DNA from: JAHEJB01 sp041748175
Lineage (GTDB): Bacteria > Bacteroidota > Rhodothermia > Rhodothermales > Rubricoccaceae
Assembly (NCBI GenBank): GCA_041748175.1
Contig: JBGTDU010000088.1
Coordinates: 1-6,571 of the forward strand
Direction of reading: 5' to 3'
Length of the DNA stretch: 6,571 nt
Positions 1 through 6,080 of the stretch are shown here, piece after piece. A model generated the notes under the pieces. That model was not told where the DNA came from, did no database searches, and saw nothing but the letters and a program-made list of their open reading frames with translations. A program made the translations under genes and the position numbers. Positions within the stretch are counted from its first letter, which is position 1; every line of letters starts with the position of its first letter.

Positions 1-143
1 CGCCACACGAAGATGCTTTCCCGGAATGGCTCGGCGGCTTCCCGCGACCGGAAGATCTCCCCGTCCGGAATATTCTGGCTGAGGATCGTTCCCGTGTCGA
101 CATCTCGCATGTCCTGGATGGTTCCGTCAATCGTGTCCGCCAT
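1..143 (-). CDS. Partial unrecognised protein, 5' end only
   Basis: An open reading frame on the minus strand runs without a stop from an ATG at 143 to the window edge, giving about 47 residues (starts MADTIDGTIQDMRDVDTG, later RSREAAEPFRESIFVW). A second ATG lies one codon upstream at 146. I prefer 143 because GAGG (complement of 150-153) sits 6 nt before it, against only 3 nt before 146. The visible part is acidic and hydrophilic, with no signal peptide or membrane segment. I do not recognise the family and assign no function. It is divergent from the secreted-protein gene at 274, so the two share a 130-bp control region. Support is limited to an open frame, a good ribosome binding site and plausible codon use; the carboxyl end is outside the window. 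Confidence 0.55.
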   Translation of the reverse strand, partial: MADTIDGTIQDMRDVDTGTILSQNIPDGEIFRSREAAEPFRESIFVW

Positions 144-153
144 CATGTACCTC

Positions 154-173
154 GCTAGTGTTGGCTAGTGCTG
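154..173. repeat. Tandem 10-bp repeat upstream of the minus-strand gene
   Basis: Two adjacent 10-bp units, GCTAGTGTTG and GCTAGTGCTG, differ at one base. On the minus strand they lie directly upstream of the GAGG ribosome binding site of the partial gene. A spacing of one helical turn would suit a small operator, but two short units can also arise by slippage. Confidence 0.4.
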
Positions 174-210
174 AGTATGGGATTTGGAAATCCGGGCCTC
201 TCATTTTCAC

Positions 211-239
211 TTGACCCCGGCTTCGGCCAGCCCTATCGT
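211..239 (+). promoter_or_regulatory. Possible promoter of the secreted-protein gene
   Basis: TTGACC (211-216) is followed after 17 nt by TATCGT (234-239), a fair sigma-70-type pair that would start transcription near 246, about 28 nt before the ATG at 274. An inverted repeat, GTTT-GCTC-AAAC (238-249), overlaps the -10 box and expected start point and could be an operator or a small leader hairpin. A weak AGGG (260-263) lies 10 nt before the ATG. The placement is inferred from pattern only. Confidence 0.35.
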
Positions 240-273
240 TTGCTCAAACAAAACCATGCAGGGCATCTTGTAA

Positions 274-2040
274 ATGAAAAAAGAACTGCACTTACGTTCA
301 GGCTGTTGGAGACGTACACTCAAGATTTGCTTGCTCGGTCTATGCTGTAATTTTAGCAGCAAGATTGTTGCCCAGCCGGTAGCCTTGGATACGCTGTTTG
401 CGCCATCGCCCTGCACGTTTTGTAATTTCGGATTTGATGTGGATGTAGCAGCCGATCCTGGCGTTCTTGATGATGGGGAAATACGTCTTGCTGTCTTACA
501 ATTCGGGCCTCAGTCCGATCAGGCAGTTTTCGTATTTACGCGAGATCCCATTCAGGAGGTGTGGGTGCGAGAGGATTCGCTAGGTCATGTCACGCCAAAT
601 GCTGGCAATCTTGGATACGTGAGCCTCTTTCCGAGCGAGGGGGGGAGTGTTGCAATGGTTGCAGATGCTGGGGATGTTGCACTGTGGAGGCGGAATCAGG
701 CTGCGGATATGTGGGAGGTCGAAGCCATACTGCAAGGCATTCAAAAACCTGGCCCAGGCTCTGCAAACCTTGGTTTTGCTAGCCAAGGTGCGCTACTCCA
801 AAGCGGCGAAGAACTCGTCTTCATCGGCGCGCCAAACGGCGGTGACGATCCGACGGGCGGCGTCCGGGAGGGCAGCGCGTATGCTTTCGTCCGGCCTGCT
901 GGGGAGCCGCCTGGCCCGAATGCATGGACCATGGAGGCCCGCATTCTGGCCCCGGACGGCGAGCAGGGTGATTTTTTCGGGGTGTCCGTGGCTATGCTCC
1001 CAACACCCGGCCTGAGCGGTGGCGACGCTGGTGACGCGCTCGTCCTGGTGGGCGCCAGTTCCCATCCCAACTCCACCTCGAGAACGGGCGTGGTTTATGT
1101 CCTGCTTCGAGATGGCAAGACGAGGACCTGGTCGTTAGAAACCGAGCTTGTCGCGCACGACGGCGACGCGTTCGACATATTTGGGGCGACGGCCGCCATC
1201 CTGCCGTTGCCAGGCGGTGTTCCCGGCGAAGCGCTCGCCCTCATCGGTGCCGGTGGCGACGACGACCTGATTGGAAACGCCGGCGCAGCCTATGCCTTCC
1301 GGCGGGAATACGTGGCCGTCGCCGATACCTTTCGATGGGTTGAGGAAATCAAGCTCTATCCGGCGGGCGTTGTCGAGGGTCTTTTTTTTGGTGCAGGAGC
1401 TATTGCACTGACGGTTGACACGCTCGAATCCGGCACGCCCGTCGTGCTGGCCCTCATCGGCGCCGACCCCGATGAGTTTCAGGACGACCAGGGCCACCCG
1501 AGTGAAGCGAACCTGTTTGTGCGCTCCACCGCAACGGGCTCGCCCGTCTGGATCCGCCGCGCCACGTACTCCACCGGCGCGCAAGGCGTCGAGTCCGATT
1601 GGTTTGGAAGCGCCGTGGCGTTTGCGCCATCCGAGAATGGCCCGCTGGCCTTGGTGGGTGCCTACCGCTCGAACGCCGCACTGGAGCAAGGTTACCCCAG
1701 CGGCATCGAAGCCGGGGCCGTGTTCATTTACGATTCGAGCGTGTTCGTGGCGGCGGAGCCTGATCTGCCCGTACCACAGAATGGGTTGTCGCTGTCGGTT
1801 TATCCGAATCCGGCGCGGGGAGAGGCCACAATCCGGCTACGGATGACAGAGCCTGGGCACATCCGCGCCGTTCTTTATGATGTGCTGGGTCGTGAGGTGG
1901 CGGTGGTATTTGACGGGGAGGTTGTCTCAGGCCTCCTCGCGTTTTCCATCCCTACGCAAAGGCTCGCGGCGGGTACCTACGCGCTACAAGTTGCCACCAA
2001 ATGGGAGTCGCAAACGGCCCTCCATACGGTTCTGCGCTGA
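274..2040 (+). CDS. Secreted FG-GAP-like beta-propeller protein with T9SS type A sorting domain
   Basis: 588 residues. The N-terminus looks like a Sec signal peptide: basic residues (KK, later RR), a hydrophobic stretch ICLLGLCC, and a likely cleavage site near residues 33-35 (IVA-QP). The body contains seven related units opening with an [aromatic/L]-[F/G]-G-type motif near residues 52 (FGF), 113 (LGY), 166 (LGF), 234 (FFG), 302 (IFG), 371 (FFG) and 443 (WFG), spaced 53-72 residues. Most units continue with a hydrophobic strand ending in GA or similar, then a strand like AYAF or VYVL. This fits a seven-bladed FG-GAP/integrin-like propeller. Residues about 505-588 form a T9SS type A (Por) sorting domain: SVYPNPARGEATIRL, YDVLGREV, LAAGTYALQV. 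The protein is therefore expected to cross the outer membrane by T9SS and be released or surface-anchored. Ligand and role are unknown. The first 170 codons are clearly more AT-rich than the rest. Confidence 0.85.
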   Translation: MKKELHLRSGCWRRTLKICLLGLCCNFSSKIVAQPVALDTLFAPSPCTFCNFGFDVDVAADPGVLDDGEIRLAVLQFGPQSDQAVFVFTRDPIQEVWVREDSLGHVTPNAGNLGYVSLFPSEGGSVAMVADAGDVALWRRNQAADMWEVEAILQGIQKPGPGSANLGFASQGALLQSGEELVFIGAPNGGDDPTGGVREGSAYAFVRPAGEPPGPNAWTMEARILAPDGEQGDFFGVSVAMLPTPGLSGGDAGDALVLVGASSHPNSTSRTGVVYVLLRDGKTRTWSLETELVAHDGDAFDIFGATAAILPLPGGVPGEALALIGAGGDDDLIGNAGAAYAFRREYVAVADTFRWVEEIKLYPAGVVEGLFFGAGAIALTVDTLESGTPVVLALIGADPDEFQDDQGHPSEANLFVRSTATGSPVWIRRATYSTGAQGVESDWFGSAVAFAPSENGPLALVGAYRSNAALEQGYPSGIEAGAVFIYDSSVFVAAEPDLPVPQNGLSLSVYPNPARGEATIRLRMTEPGHIRAVLYDVLGREVAVVFDGEVVSGLLAFSIPTQRLAAGTYALQVATKWESQTALHTVLR

Positions 2041-2086
2041 GACCAGGTGTTGAGCGATCCCCCATCAAAAAGCTCTTCATAAGAAG

Positions 2087-2117
2087 TTTGCGTCGCTCTG
2101 GCGCGCGCCTATATTAG
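2087..2117 (+). promoter_or_regulatory. Likely promoter of the queA operon
   Basis: TTTG (2087-2090, also readable as TTGCGT at 2088-2093) is followed after 19 nt by TATATTAG (2110-2117). This matches the Bacteroidota -33 TTG / -7 TAnnTTTG pattern at all but one defined base, and also reads as a sigma-70 pair with TATATT and a 16-nt spacer. A perfect 10-bp palindrome, GGCGCGCGCC (2100-2109), fills the end of the spacer. Transcription would begin near 2122. No intrinsic terminator is visible after the preceding gene, so read-through is possible. Confidence 0.55.
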
Positions 2118-2168
2118 CGCCCCCCAAAGCGACGCCTGCCGGTTTCCACTGCGTACCACAGCGTCGCT
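2090..2168. repeat. Three copies of an 8-bp word around the queA promoter and leader
   Basis: GCGTCGCT occurs at 2090-2097 (overlapping the -35 region) and 2161-2168, and in inverted form (AGCGACGC) at 2128-2135, just past the expected transcription start. The second and third copies can pair as an 8-bp perfect stem with a 25-nt loop at the very 5' end of the queA transcript. The arrangement could be a set of repressor sites, an RNA hairpin, or both. No known preQ1 riboswitch form is recognisable here. Confidence 0.5.
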
Positions 2169-2264
2169 AACGTGCGCCACCGGGCGCTTCCCGGTCATCG
2201 CAAACGGCCTCCCTACCGTATGCACCTTGCCACCGCGTCACGTTTTATCCGTCAGACGAGTCCG

Positions 2265-3311
2265 TTGAAGCTTACGGACTTCGACTACGACTATCCGAAG
2301 CGTTTGATTGCCGACTATCCGGCTGAACCGCGAGAGGCCGCGCGGCTCATGGTTGTCGACAGGCAAACAGGCGCGATTGAGCACCGAACGGTGGCCGACC
2401 TGCCGGAGTATTTCAACGCGGGGGATGTGCTCGTCGCCAACGACACGAAAGTTTTTCCCGCGCGCATGTTCGGGACGAAGGAGAAGACCGGCGCACGCGT
2501 TGAGGTTTTTCTACTGCGCGAACTCAACACCGAAACACGCCTTTGGGATGTGATCGTTGAGCCCGCGCGCAAAGTCCGCGTGGGAAATCGAATCTATTTC
2601 GAGGAGGACCTGTCGGTGGAAGTGATCGACAACACGACAAGCCGAGGTCGCACCATCCGGTTTCTTTATGACGACAGCCCCGACGCTCTCTATGCAGTCA
2701 TAGACCGGGTTGGGTTTACCCCAATCCCCAGGTATATTCATCGCGATGCTGAGCCGGAGGATAAGACCCGATATCAATCGATTTTTGCGCAACACCGAGG
2801 CGCGGTTGCGGCTCCAGCGGCGTGCCTGCACTTTACGGAAGGAATGGTCAAAACACTCACAGATAAAGGCGTCGGAGTAGCCCCTGTTACCTTGCATACG
2901 GGCCTCGGCACGTTCCGGCCGGTGGAGGTGGAAGACCTCACGAAGCATCGCATGGACTCCGAGAACTTCTCGATCTGTGCCGAGAGCGCCGAGATTGTGA
3001 ATCGCGCCCTGACCTCACGTGAAAACACGGTTACGGTCTGTTCAACAACGTGCGTCCGTGCCGTCGAATCGAGCCTCTCGGCGGATAAAACCCTCAAGGC
3101 TGGCTCCGGCTGGACGGACAAATTTATCCACCCGCCGTATGATTTCAAGATCACGGAGCGCTTGCTGACAAACTTCCAGATGCCGCGCTCGACCGTCCTG
3201 ATGATGGTCTCGGCATTCGCTGGCGTCGATCTAATACAGGGTGCATACAAGGAGGCGCTAAAGCACGGGTACAGGCTCTTCGCATTCGGCGACGCGATGC
3301 TTATTCTATAG
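2265..3311 (+). CDS. queA: S-adenosylmethionine:tRNA ribosyltransferase-isomerase
   Basis: QueA transfers and rearranges the ribosyl group of S-adenosylmethionine onto 7-aminomethyl-7-deazaguanine at position 34 of tRNAs with GUN anticodons, giving epoxyqueuosine; it is cytoplasmic. From TTG 2265 the product is 348 residues (MKLTDFDYDYPKRLIADYPAEPR...), matching the usual start and length of about 350. The frame is open further upstream: GTG 2172 and ATG 2220 would add 31 or 15 residues that look unlike the family, so I chose TTG, although it has only a weak GAG upstream. Clear family segments are DVLVANDTKVFPARMFG, EVFLLREL, DNTTSRGRTIRFLYD, GAVAAPAACLHF (179-190), GLGTFRPVEVEDLTKHRMDSE, WTDKFIHPPYDF and FAFGDAMLIL. 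Two normally invariant glycines are changed: PTAGLHF is PAACLHF (Cys187), and the VCGT/AVGT position is Ser260. The gene heads an operon, with ispD 37 nt downstream. Confidence 0.95.
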   Translation: MKLTDFDYDYPKRLIADYPAEPREAARLMVVDRQTGAIEHRTVADLPEYFNAGDVLVANDTKVFPARMFGTKEKTGARVEVFLLRELNTETRLWDVIVEPARKVRVGNRIYFEEDLSVEVIDNTTSRGRTIRFLYDDSPDALYAVIDRVGFTPIPRYIHRDAEPEDKTRYQSIFAQHRGAVAAPAACLHFTEGMVKTLTDKGVGVAPVTLHTGLGTFRPVEVEDLTKHRMDSENFSICAESAEIVNRALTSRENTVTVCSTTCVRAVESSLSADKTLKAGSGWTDKFIHPPYDFKITERLLTNFQMPRSTVLMMVSAFAGVDLIQGAYKEALKHGYRLFAFGDAMLIL

Positions 3312-3348
3312 CGGCGTTTATTTAGCGTGTATTTACTGGCTTGGTTGT

Positions 3349-4068
3349 ATGGACGAGGCTCGACGCGCATCGCGGAATTCGCAAGAGGTAGCCGTAGTCA
3401 TTCCCGCCGCTGGCTCAGGTTCGCGCATGGGCGGGGCAGCCAAGCAGTTCCGCATGCTGGGAGACGCGCCCGTGTTGATTCAGACGCTTCGCGCGTTCAA
3501 CCGCGTCAGCGAGATCACCACGCTGGTGGTTGTTGTACCGGAAGGCGCCTCGGGGGAAGTCGAAGGTTTGATCGTGGAGTATGGACTCAAGGTGACGGCA
3601 GTTGTGGGTGGCGCTACCCGGCAGGCATCGGTGGCGAACGGAATCGCCGCAATTCCAGATCTCGTAGGGATCGTGCTGGTCCACGATGCGGTCCGCCCTT
3701 TCGTCTCTGGACAACAAATTCGAGAAGTTATTGCGGCCATTCATGAACACGGAGCCGCCGCCGTTGCCGTGCCCATCGCCGACACCTTGCGGCGTGCTTC
3801 GGGCGACCGATTTGGCGACACCGTGGATCGGCAAGATCTCTTCAGAATGCTGACGCCGCAGGGAGCGAGGACAGAGCTGCTCGGCCATGCCTGCAGACAA
3901 GCGGCGGAAGACGGATTCGAGGCAACCGATGAAGTCGAAGTCCTTCAGCGTTCAGGCACAGAAGTTCGTCTCGTAATTGGCGACGAGCGCAACATCAAAC
4001 TCACGCGACCGTCGGATTGGGCATTGGCAAATGCACTATGGTCCGATTGGAAGAAGTCCGAGGAATGA
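3349..4068 (+). CDS. ispD: 2-C-methyl-D-erythritol 4-phosphate cytidylyltransferase
   Basis: IspD joins CTP and 2-C-methyl-D-erythritol 4-phosphate to form CDP-methylerythritol and pyrophosphate, step 3 of the MEP isoprenoid route if DXP synthase is counted as step 1. The protein has 239 residues, about the normal length, with a non-conserved N-terminus of some 13 residues. The nucleotide-binding loop is PAAGSGSRMGGAAKQF (19-34), with Arg26 and Lys32 in the places of the catalytic Arg20 and Lys27 of E. coli. Other landmarks are VHDAVRPF (Asp113), DTLRRA, TVDRQ (Arg161), TDE (193-195) and NIKLTRP (Lys217, matching E. coli Lys213). All expected active-site residues are present. The ATG at 3349 has no Shine-Dalgarno sequence. 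It follows queA by 37 nt and precedes ispF by 69 nt on the same strand, so cotranscription is likely. Confidence 0.95.
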   Translation: MDEARRASRNSQEVAVVIPAAGSGSRMGGAAKQFRMLGDAPVLIQTLRAFNRVSEITTLVVVVPEGASGEVEGLIVEYGLKVTAVVGGATRQASVANGIAAIPDLVGIVLVHDAVRPFVSGQQIREVIAAIHEHGAAAVAVPIADTLRRASGDRFGDTVDRQDLFRMLTPQGARTELLGHACRQAAEDGFEATDEVEVLQRSGTEVRLVIGDERNIKLTRPSDWALANALWSDWKKSEE

Positions 4069-4137
4069 GGGTGTGGCGTGAGGCCAGTGTAGCTTGTTTC
4101 CCGTCAACATTCGGAGTTCATCCTTCATCATTTTGCA

Positions 4138-4623
4138 ATGCGCATCGGGTTCGGCTATGACGTTCACCGCCTGGCAACGGGTCGACCGCTAATTCTGGGC
4201 GGAGTCACGATACCATCGCCCGTGGGTCTGGATGGTCATTCTGATGCGGATGTGCTCACCCACGCGATCATCGATGCGCTTCTCGGGGCGGCAGCTCTTG
4301 GCGACATCGGTCTCCATTTTCCCGACACCGGCGAGGCGTGGCGTGATGCCGACAGTATTGAGCTCCTCCGGGTCGTCACGGGGCGGGTAGCAGACGCTGG
4401 TTATACGGTAGGCAACGTCGATTCCACGATCGTCCTTCAGCGCCCCAGGTTGAGGGCATTCATAGATGAGATGCGATCAAACCTTGCCGAGGCGATTGGT
4501 GTAGGCATCGGGCAGGTTTCCGTCAAGGCTACGACGAGTGAAACGATTGGCTTCGTCGGCAGGGAGGAGGGCTGTGCCGCCTATGCCGTCTCCTTTCTCG
4601 TCCCGACCCCCTCCGAAACCTGA
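4138..4623 (+). CDS. ispF: 2-C-methyl-D-erythritol 2,4-cyclodiphosphate synthase
   Basis: IspF closes 4-diphosphocytidyl-methylerythritol 2-phosphate into methylerythritol 2,4-cyclodiphosphate with release of CMP. The intermediate step (IspE) is not encoded here. The protein has 161 residues, the usual size. The metal ligands are visible as Asp8 and His10 in GFGYDVHR and His42 in LTHAIIDALLGAAALGDIG. His34 and Asp36 lie in DGHSDADVLTH, HFPDT follows, and the conserved tail has Thr132, Thr133 and Glu135 in KATTSETIGFVGR. Numbering agrees with E. coli IspF without gaps in these regions. The family works as a homotrimer with the active site at the subunit boundary. The ATG has no Shine-Dalgarno sequence; a GGAG at 4113-4116 is too far upstream. 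The stop at 4621-4623 is 6 nt before the next gene, suggesting translational coupling. Confidence 0.96.
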   Translation: MRIGFGYDVHRLATGRPLILGGVTIPSPVGLDGHSDADVLTHAIIDALLGAAALGDIGLHFPDTGEAWRDADSIELLRVVTGRVADAGYTVGNVDSTIVLQRPRLRAFIDEMRSNLAEAIGVGIGQVSVKATTSETIGFVGREEGCAAYAVSFLVPTPSET

Positions 4624-4629
4624 GAGTAC

Positions 4630-5289
4630 GTGGATGTAGCCGAGCTCATGCGTGATTTCGCCGGATGGTTGCAGACGCTTCCACCGTTCGGGATTTATGC
4701 GACGCTGTTCTTTGTGGCGTACGTCGAAAATCTGGTGCCGCCGTTTCCGGGCGATGTGAACGTCGTAGTTGGCGGCTATCTGGTGGGGCTGGGGATTATC
4801 GGGTTCGTTCCGGTCGTGCTGGTCGTCTCGGTGGGAAGCGCGCTTGGCTTCATGACGATGTACGCGCTTGGCACGGTTCTCGGCGATGCCGTCGAGGATC
4901 CAAACCGTATGCGCTGGATTCCGAAGGCACCCATGCAGACTGGCAAAAAGTGGCTGCAACGGTGGGGGTATGGGGTGGTGGCGGTCAATCGCTTTCTCAG
5001 TGGCACGCGCGCCGTGATAACCTTGCTGGCAGGCGCGTCGGATCTCAAACCATTCCGCACCGCAATCCTGGCGCTGGTGAGCGCGCTCGCTTGGTACACC
5101 CTGCTCGTTTACGCGGGCTATTCCGTGGGCGCCAACTGGGAAGCCATTTTGCCTCTTCTCGCGCTGTACGGTCGGGTCATCATGGGCATTCTCATGGGGG
5201 TAGCCGGCATCCTCGTGGCGCGGTGGTGGATTCGCACGCGAAGGGCGAAAGCAGTGCCCCCAAGAAACGGCGAAGACCCCAACAGCTAG
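4630..5289 (+). CDS. DedA/VTT-family inner-membrane protein
   Basis: 219 residues starting at GTG 4630, 6 nt after the ispF stop and preceded by a weak GAGAG. The N-terminal part has a hydrophobic approach (about 20-32), then the family signature ENLVPPFPGD (33-42), long membrane segments at about 43-78, further segments near 130-160 and 170-200, and a short basic cytoplasmic tail. The second family signature is RFLSGTRA with Arg121 and Arg127; together with Glu33 and Asp42 these match the charged residues known to be essential in E. coli DedA proteins such as YqjA. Family members are linked to proton-dependent transport, membrane homeostasis and, for some, undecaprenyl-phosphate or phospholipid flipping. 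Which of these applies here cannot be told from sequence. Its place right after ispF, an isoprenoid gene, would suit a polyprenyl-phosphate role, but that is only inference. Confidence 0.88.
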   Translation: MDVAELMRDFAGWLQTLPPFGIYATLFFVAYVENLVPPFPGDVNVVVGGYLVGLGIIGFVPVVLVVSVGSALGFMTMYALGTVLGDAVEDPNRMRWIPKAPMQTGKKWLQRWGYGVVAVNRFLSGTRAVITLLAGASDLKPFRTAILALVSALAWYTLLVYAGYSVGANWEAILPLLALYGRVIMGILMGVAGILVARWWIRTRRAKAVPPRNGEDPNS

Positions 5290-5310
5290 CCGTTCCTCCC
5301 TGTCTTTTCG

Positions 5311-5342
5311 TTGACTGCGGACTGCCGCCCGCCGTAATTTCG
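5311..5342 (+). promoter_or_regulatory. Likely promoter of the tRNA-tuf operon
   Basis: TTGACT (5311-5316) is followed after 18 nt by TAATTTCG (5335-5342), which fits the Bacteroidota TAnnTTTG box at all but one defined base. The start would lie near 5347, about 57 nt before the first tRNA. The sequence right after the -10 box is GC-rich (CGCGGC), like the discriminator of growth-rate-controlled stable-RNA promoters. A small GCGG/CCGC hairpin (5317-5328) lies in the spacer, but no T-run follows, so it is not a convincing dedA terminator. Confidence 0.5.
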
Positions 5343-5403
5343 CGGCATCGTCCGGGCTATTTCTGCGTTCTGCTTACAGTGGGACATTGATTCTGACCGT
5401 TCC

Positions 5404-5475
5404 GCTGGTGTAGCTCAATGGTAGAGCAGCTGATTTGTAATCAGCAGGTTGGGGGTTCGAGTCCCTCCACCAGCT
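5404..5475 (+). tRNA. tRNA-Thr (anticodon UGU)
   Basis: The full cloverleaf can be drawn. The acceptor stem is GCTGGTG (5404-5410) with CACCAGC (5468-5474), and discriminator T5475. The D stem is GCTC/GAGC. The anticodon stem GCTGA/TCAGC encloses loop TTTGTAA with anticodon TGT at 5436-5438. The T loop is TTCGAGT. CCA is not encoded, so it must be added after processing. This is the first of four tRNAs leading to tuf, at the place of thrU in E. coli. Confidence 0.97.
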
Positions 5476-5510
5476 CTTCCGCGGGTTCTTCGCCGTGTTC
5501 TTTACATGTT

Positions 5511-5593
<83 letters not shown>

Positions 5594-5603
5594 CAAAGAT
5601 GAC

Positions 5604-5627
5604 GTTCCGCCTCTTCGGAGGCGGGAT
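5604..5627 (+). other. UUCG-capped hairpin between tRNA-Tyr and tRNA-Gly
   Basis: CCGCCTC (5607-5613) pairs perfectly with GAGGCGG (5618-5624) around a TTCG loop, the very stable C(UUCG)G form. Three further pairs, two of them G-U, extend it to about 10 bp. It is followed by GATTCTACC, not a T-run, so it does not look like a normal intrinsic terminator. It may insulate the folding of neighbouring tRNAs, guide processing, or cause partial termination. Confidence 0.6.
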
Positions 5628-5634
5628 TCTACCA

Positions 5635-5707
5635 GCGGGAGTAGCTCAGTTGGTAGAGCATCAGCCTTCCAAGCTGAGGGTCGCGAGTTCGAGTCTCGTC
5701 TCCCGCT
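5635..5707 (+). tRNA. tRNA-Gly (anticodon UCC)
   Basis: Acceptor stem GCGGGAG (5635-5641) pairs with CTCCCGC (5700-5706); discriminator T5707. Anticodon stem TCAGC/GCTGA encloses loop CTTCCAA with anticodon TCC at 5668-5670. T stem GCGAG/CTCGT, with a G-U at its outer end, encloses TTCGAGT. CCA is not encoded. It takes the place of glyT in the E. coli operon. Its last 22 bases are repeated exactly at 5791-5812. Confidence 0.97.
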
Positions 5708-5790
5708 CGACAGTTCTTTTACCGCACCGACGATCGCAAGCTTCGCGCAACGGCCTCGTGTTTGCCTGCGCCGCCACGCTACGCGTTCGC

Positions 5791-5812
5791 AGTTCGAGTC
5801 TCGTCTCCCGCT
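5791..5812 (+). repeat. Exact 22-bp copy of the tRNA-Gly 3' end
   Basis: The sequence is identical to 5686-5707: the last two bases of the 5' T stem, the T loop, the 3' T stem, the 3' acceptor strand and the discriminator. The bases before it do not pair to rebuild a T stem, and no GCGGGAG acceptor strand exists in 5708-5790, so this is not a tRNA gene. It resembles an att-site remnant or a relic of a duplicated tRNA. The surrounding spacer (5708-5927, 220 bp) holds no credible gene; its second half (5813-5927) is more AT-rich, and I see no clear promoter in it. Confidence 0.85.
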
Positions 5813-5927
5813 TAAAATTGATCGTACTGGCTGGCACCAATCCGGTGATTATTGATTTTGGATTGATCCTGCGCTTGCGGCTTCTCTACGAATCGTCATC
5901 GGGGTAAACTACCCTGCTCTTCCATTC

Positions 5928-5999
<72 letters not shown>

Positions 6000-6080
6000 C
6001 ACGCGCCGCTGTCGGCCCCTCAGGTCTGCTGTGGCGTGCTTTTCTTTTTCTGACATCCAACCGAACGCCAAAACAAAACC
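6000..6080 (+). promoter_or_regulatory. tuf leader with possible stem-loop and T-rich tract
   Basis: CACGC (6000-6004) can pair with GCGTG (6034-6038), enclosing a smaller hairpin GCCG/CGGC (6005-6008 with 6013-6016). A T-rich stretch, TTTTCTTTTT (6040-6049), follows. Together these look like a weak or partial terminator between the tRNAs and tuf. The sequence before the ATG is AAAACAAAACC, with A at -3 and -6 and no Shine-Dalgarno, a common form for strongly expressed Bacteroidota genes. No separate tuf promoter is evident. Confidence 0.3.

Noticed and set aside
1135..1689. Minus-strand open frame of 184 residues
   Set aside because: It is a shadow of the propeller gene in its GC-rich half, with no start signal or recognisable domain.
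2071..2090. CTTC-ATAA-GAAG hairpin after the secreted-protein gene as a terminator
   Set aside because: The stem is only 4 bp and is not followed by a T-run on the plus strand.
2172..2264. Longer queA starting at GTG 2172 or ATG 2220
   Set aside because: The added residues are unlike QueA proteins and have no ribosome binding site, while the family start MKL.DFDYD falls exactly at TTG 2265.
2122..2264. preQ1 riboswitch in the queA leader
   Set aside because: The leader has a hairpin, but I cannot find the short A-rich tail and pseudoknot arrangement of known preQ1 classes.
5708..5812. A second, complete tRNA-Gly
   Set aside because: Only the 3' 22 bases are present; there is no 5' acceptor strand, D arm or anticodon arm.
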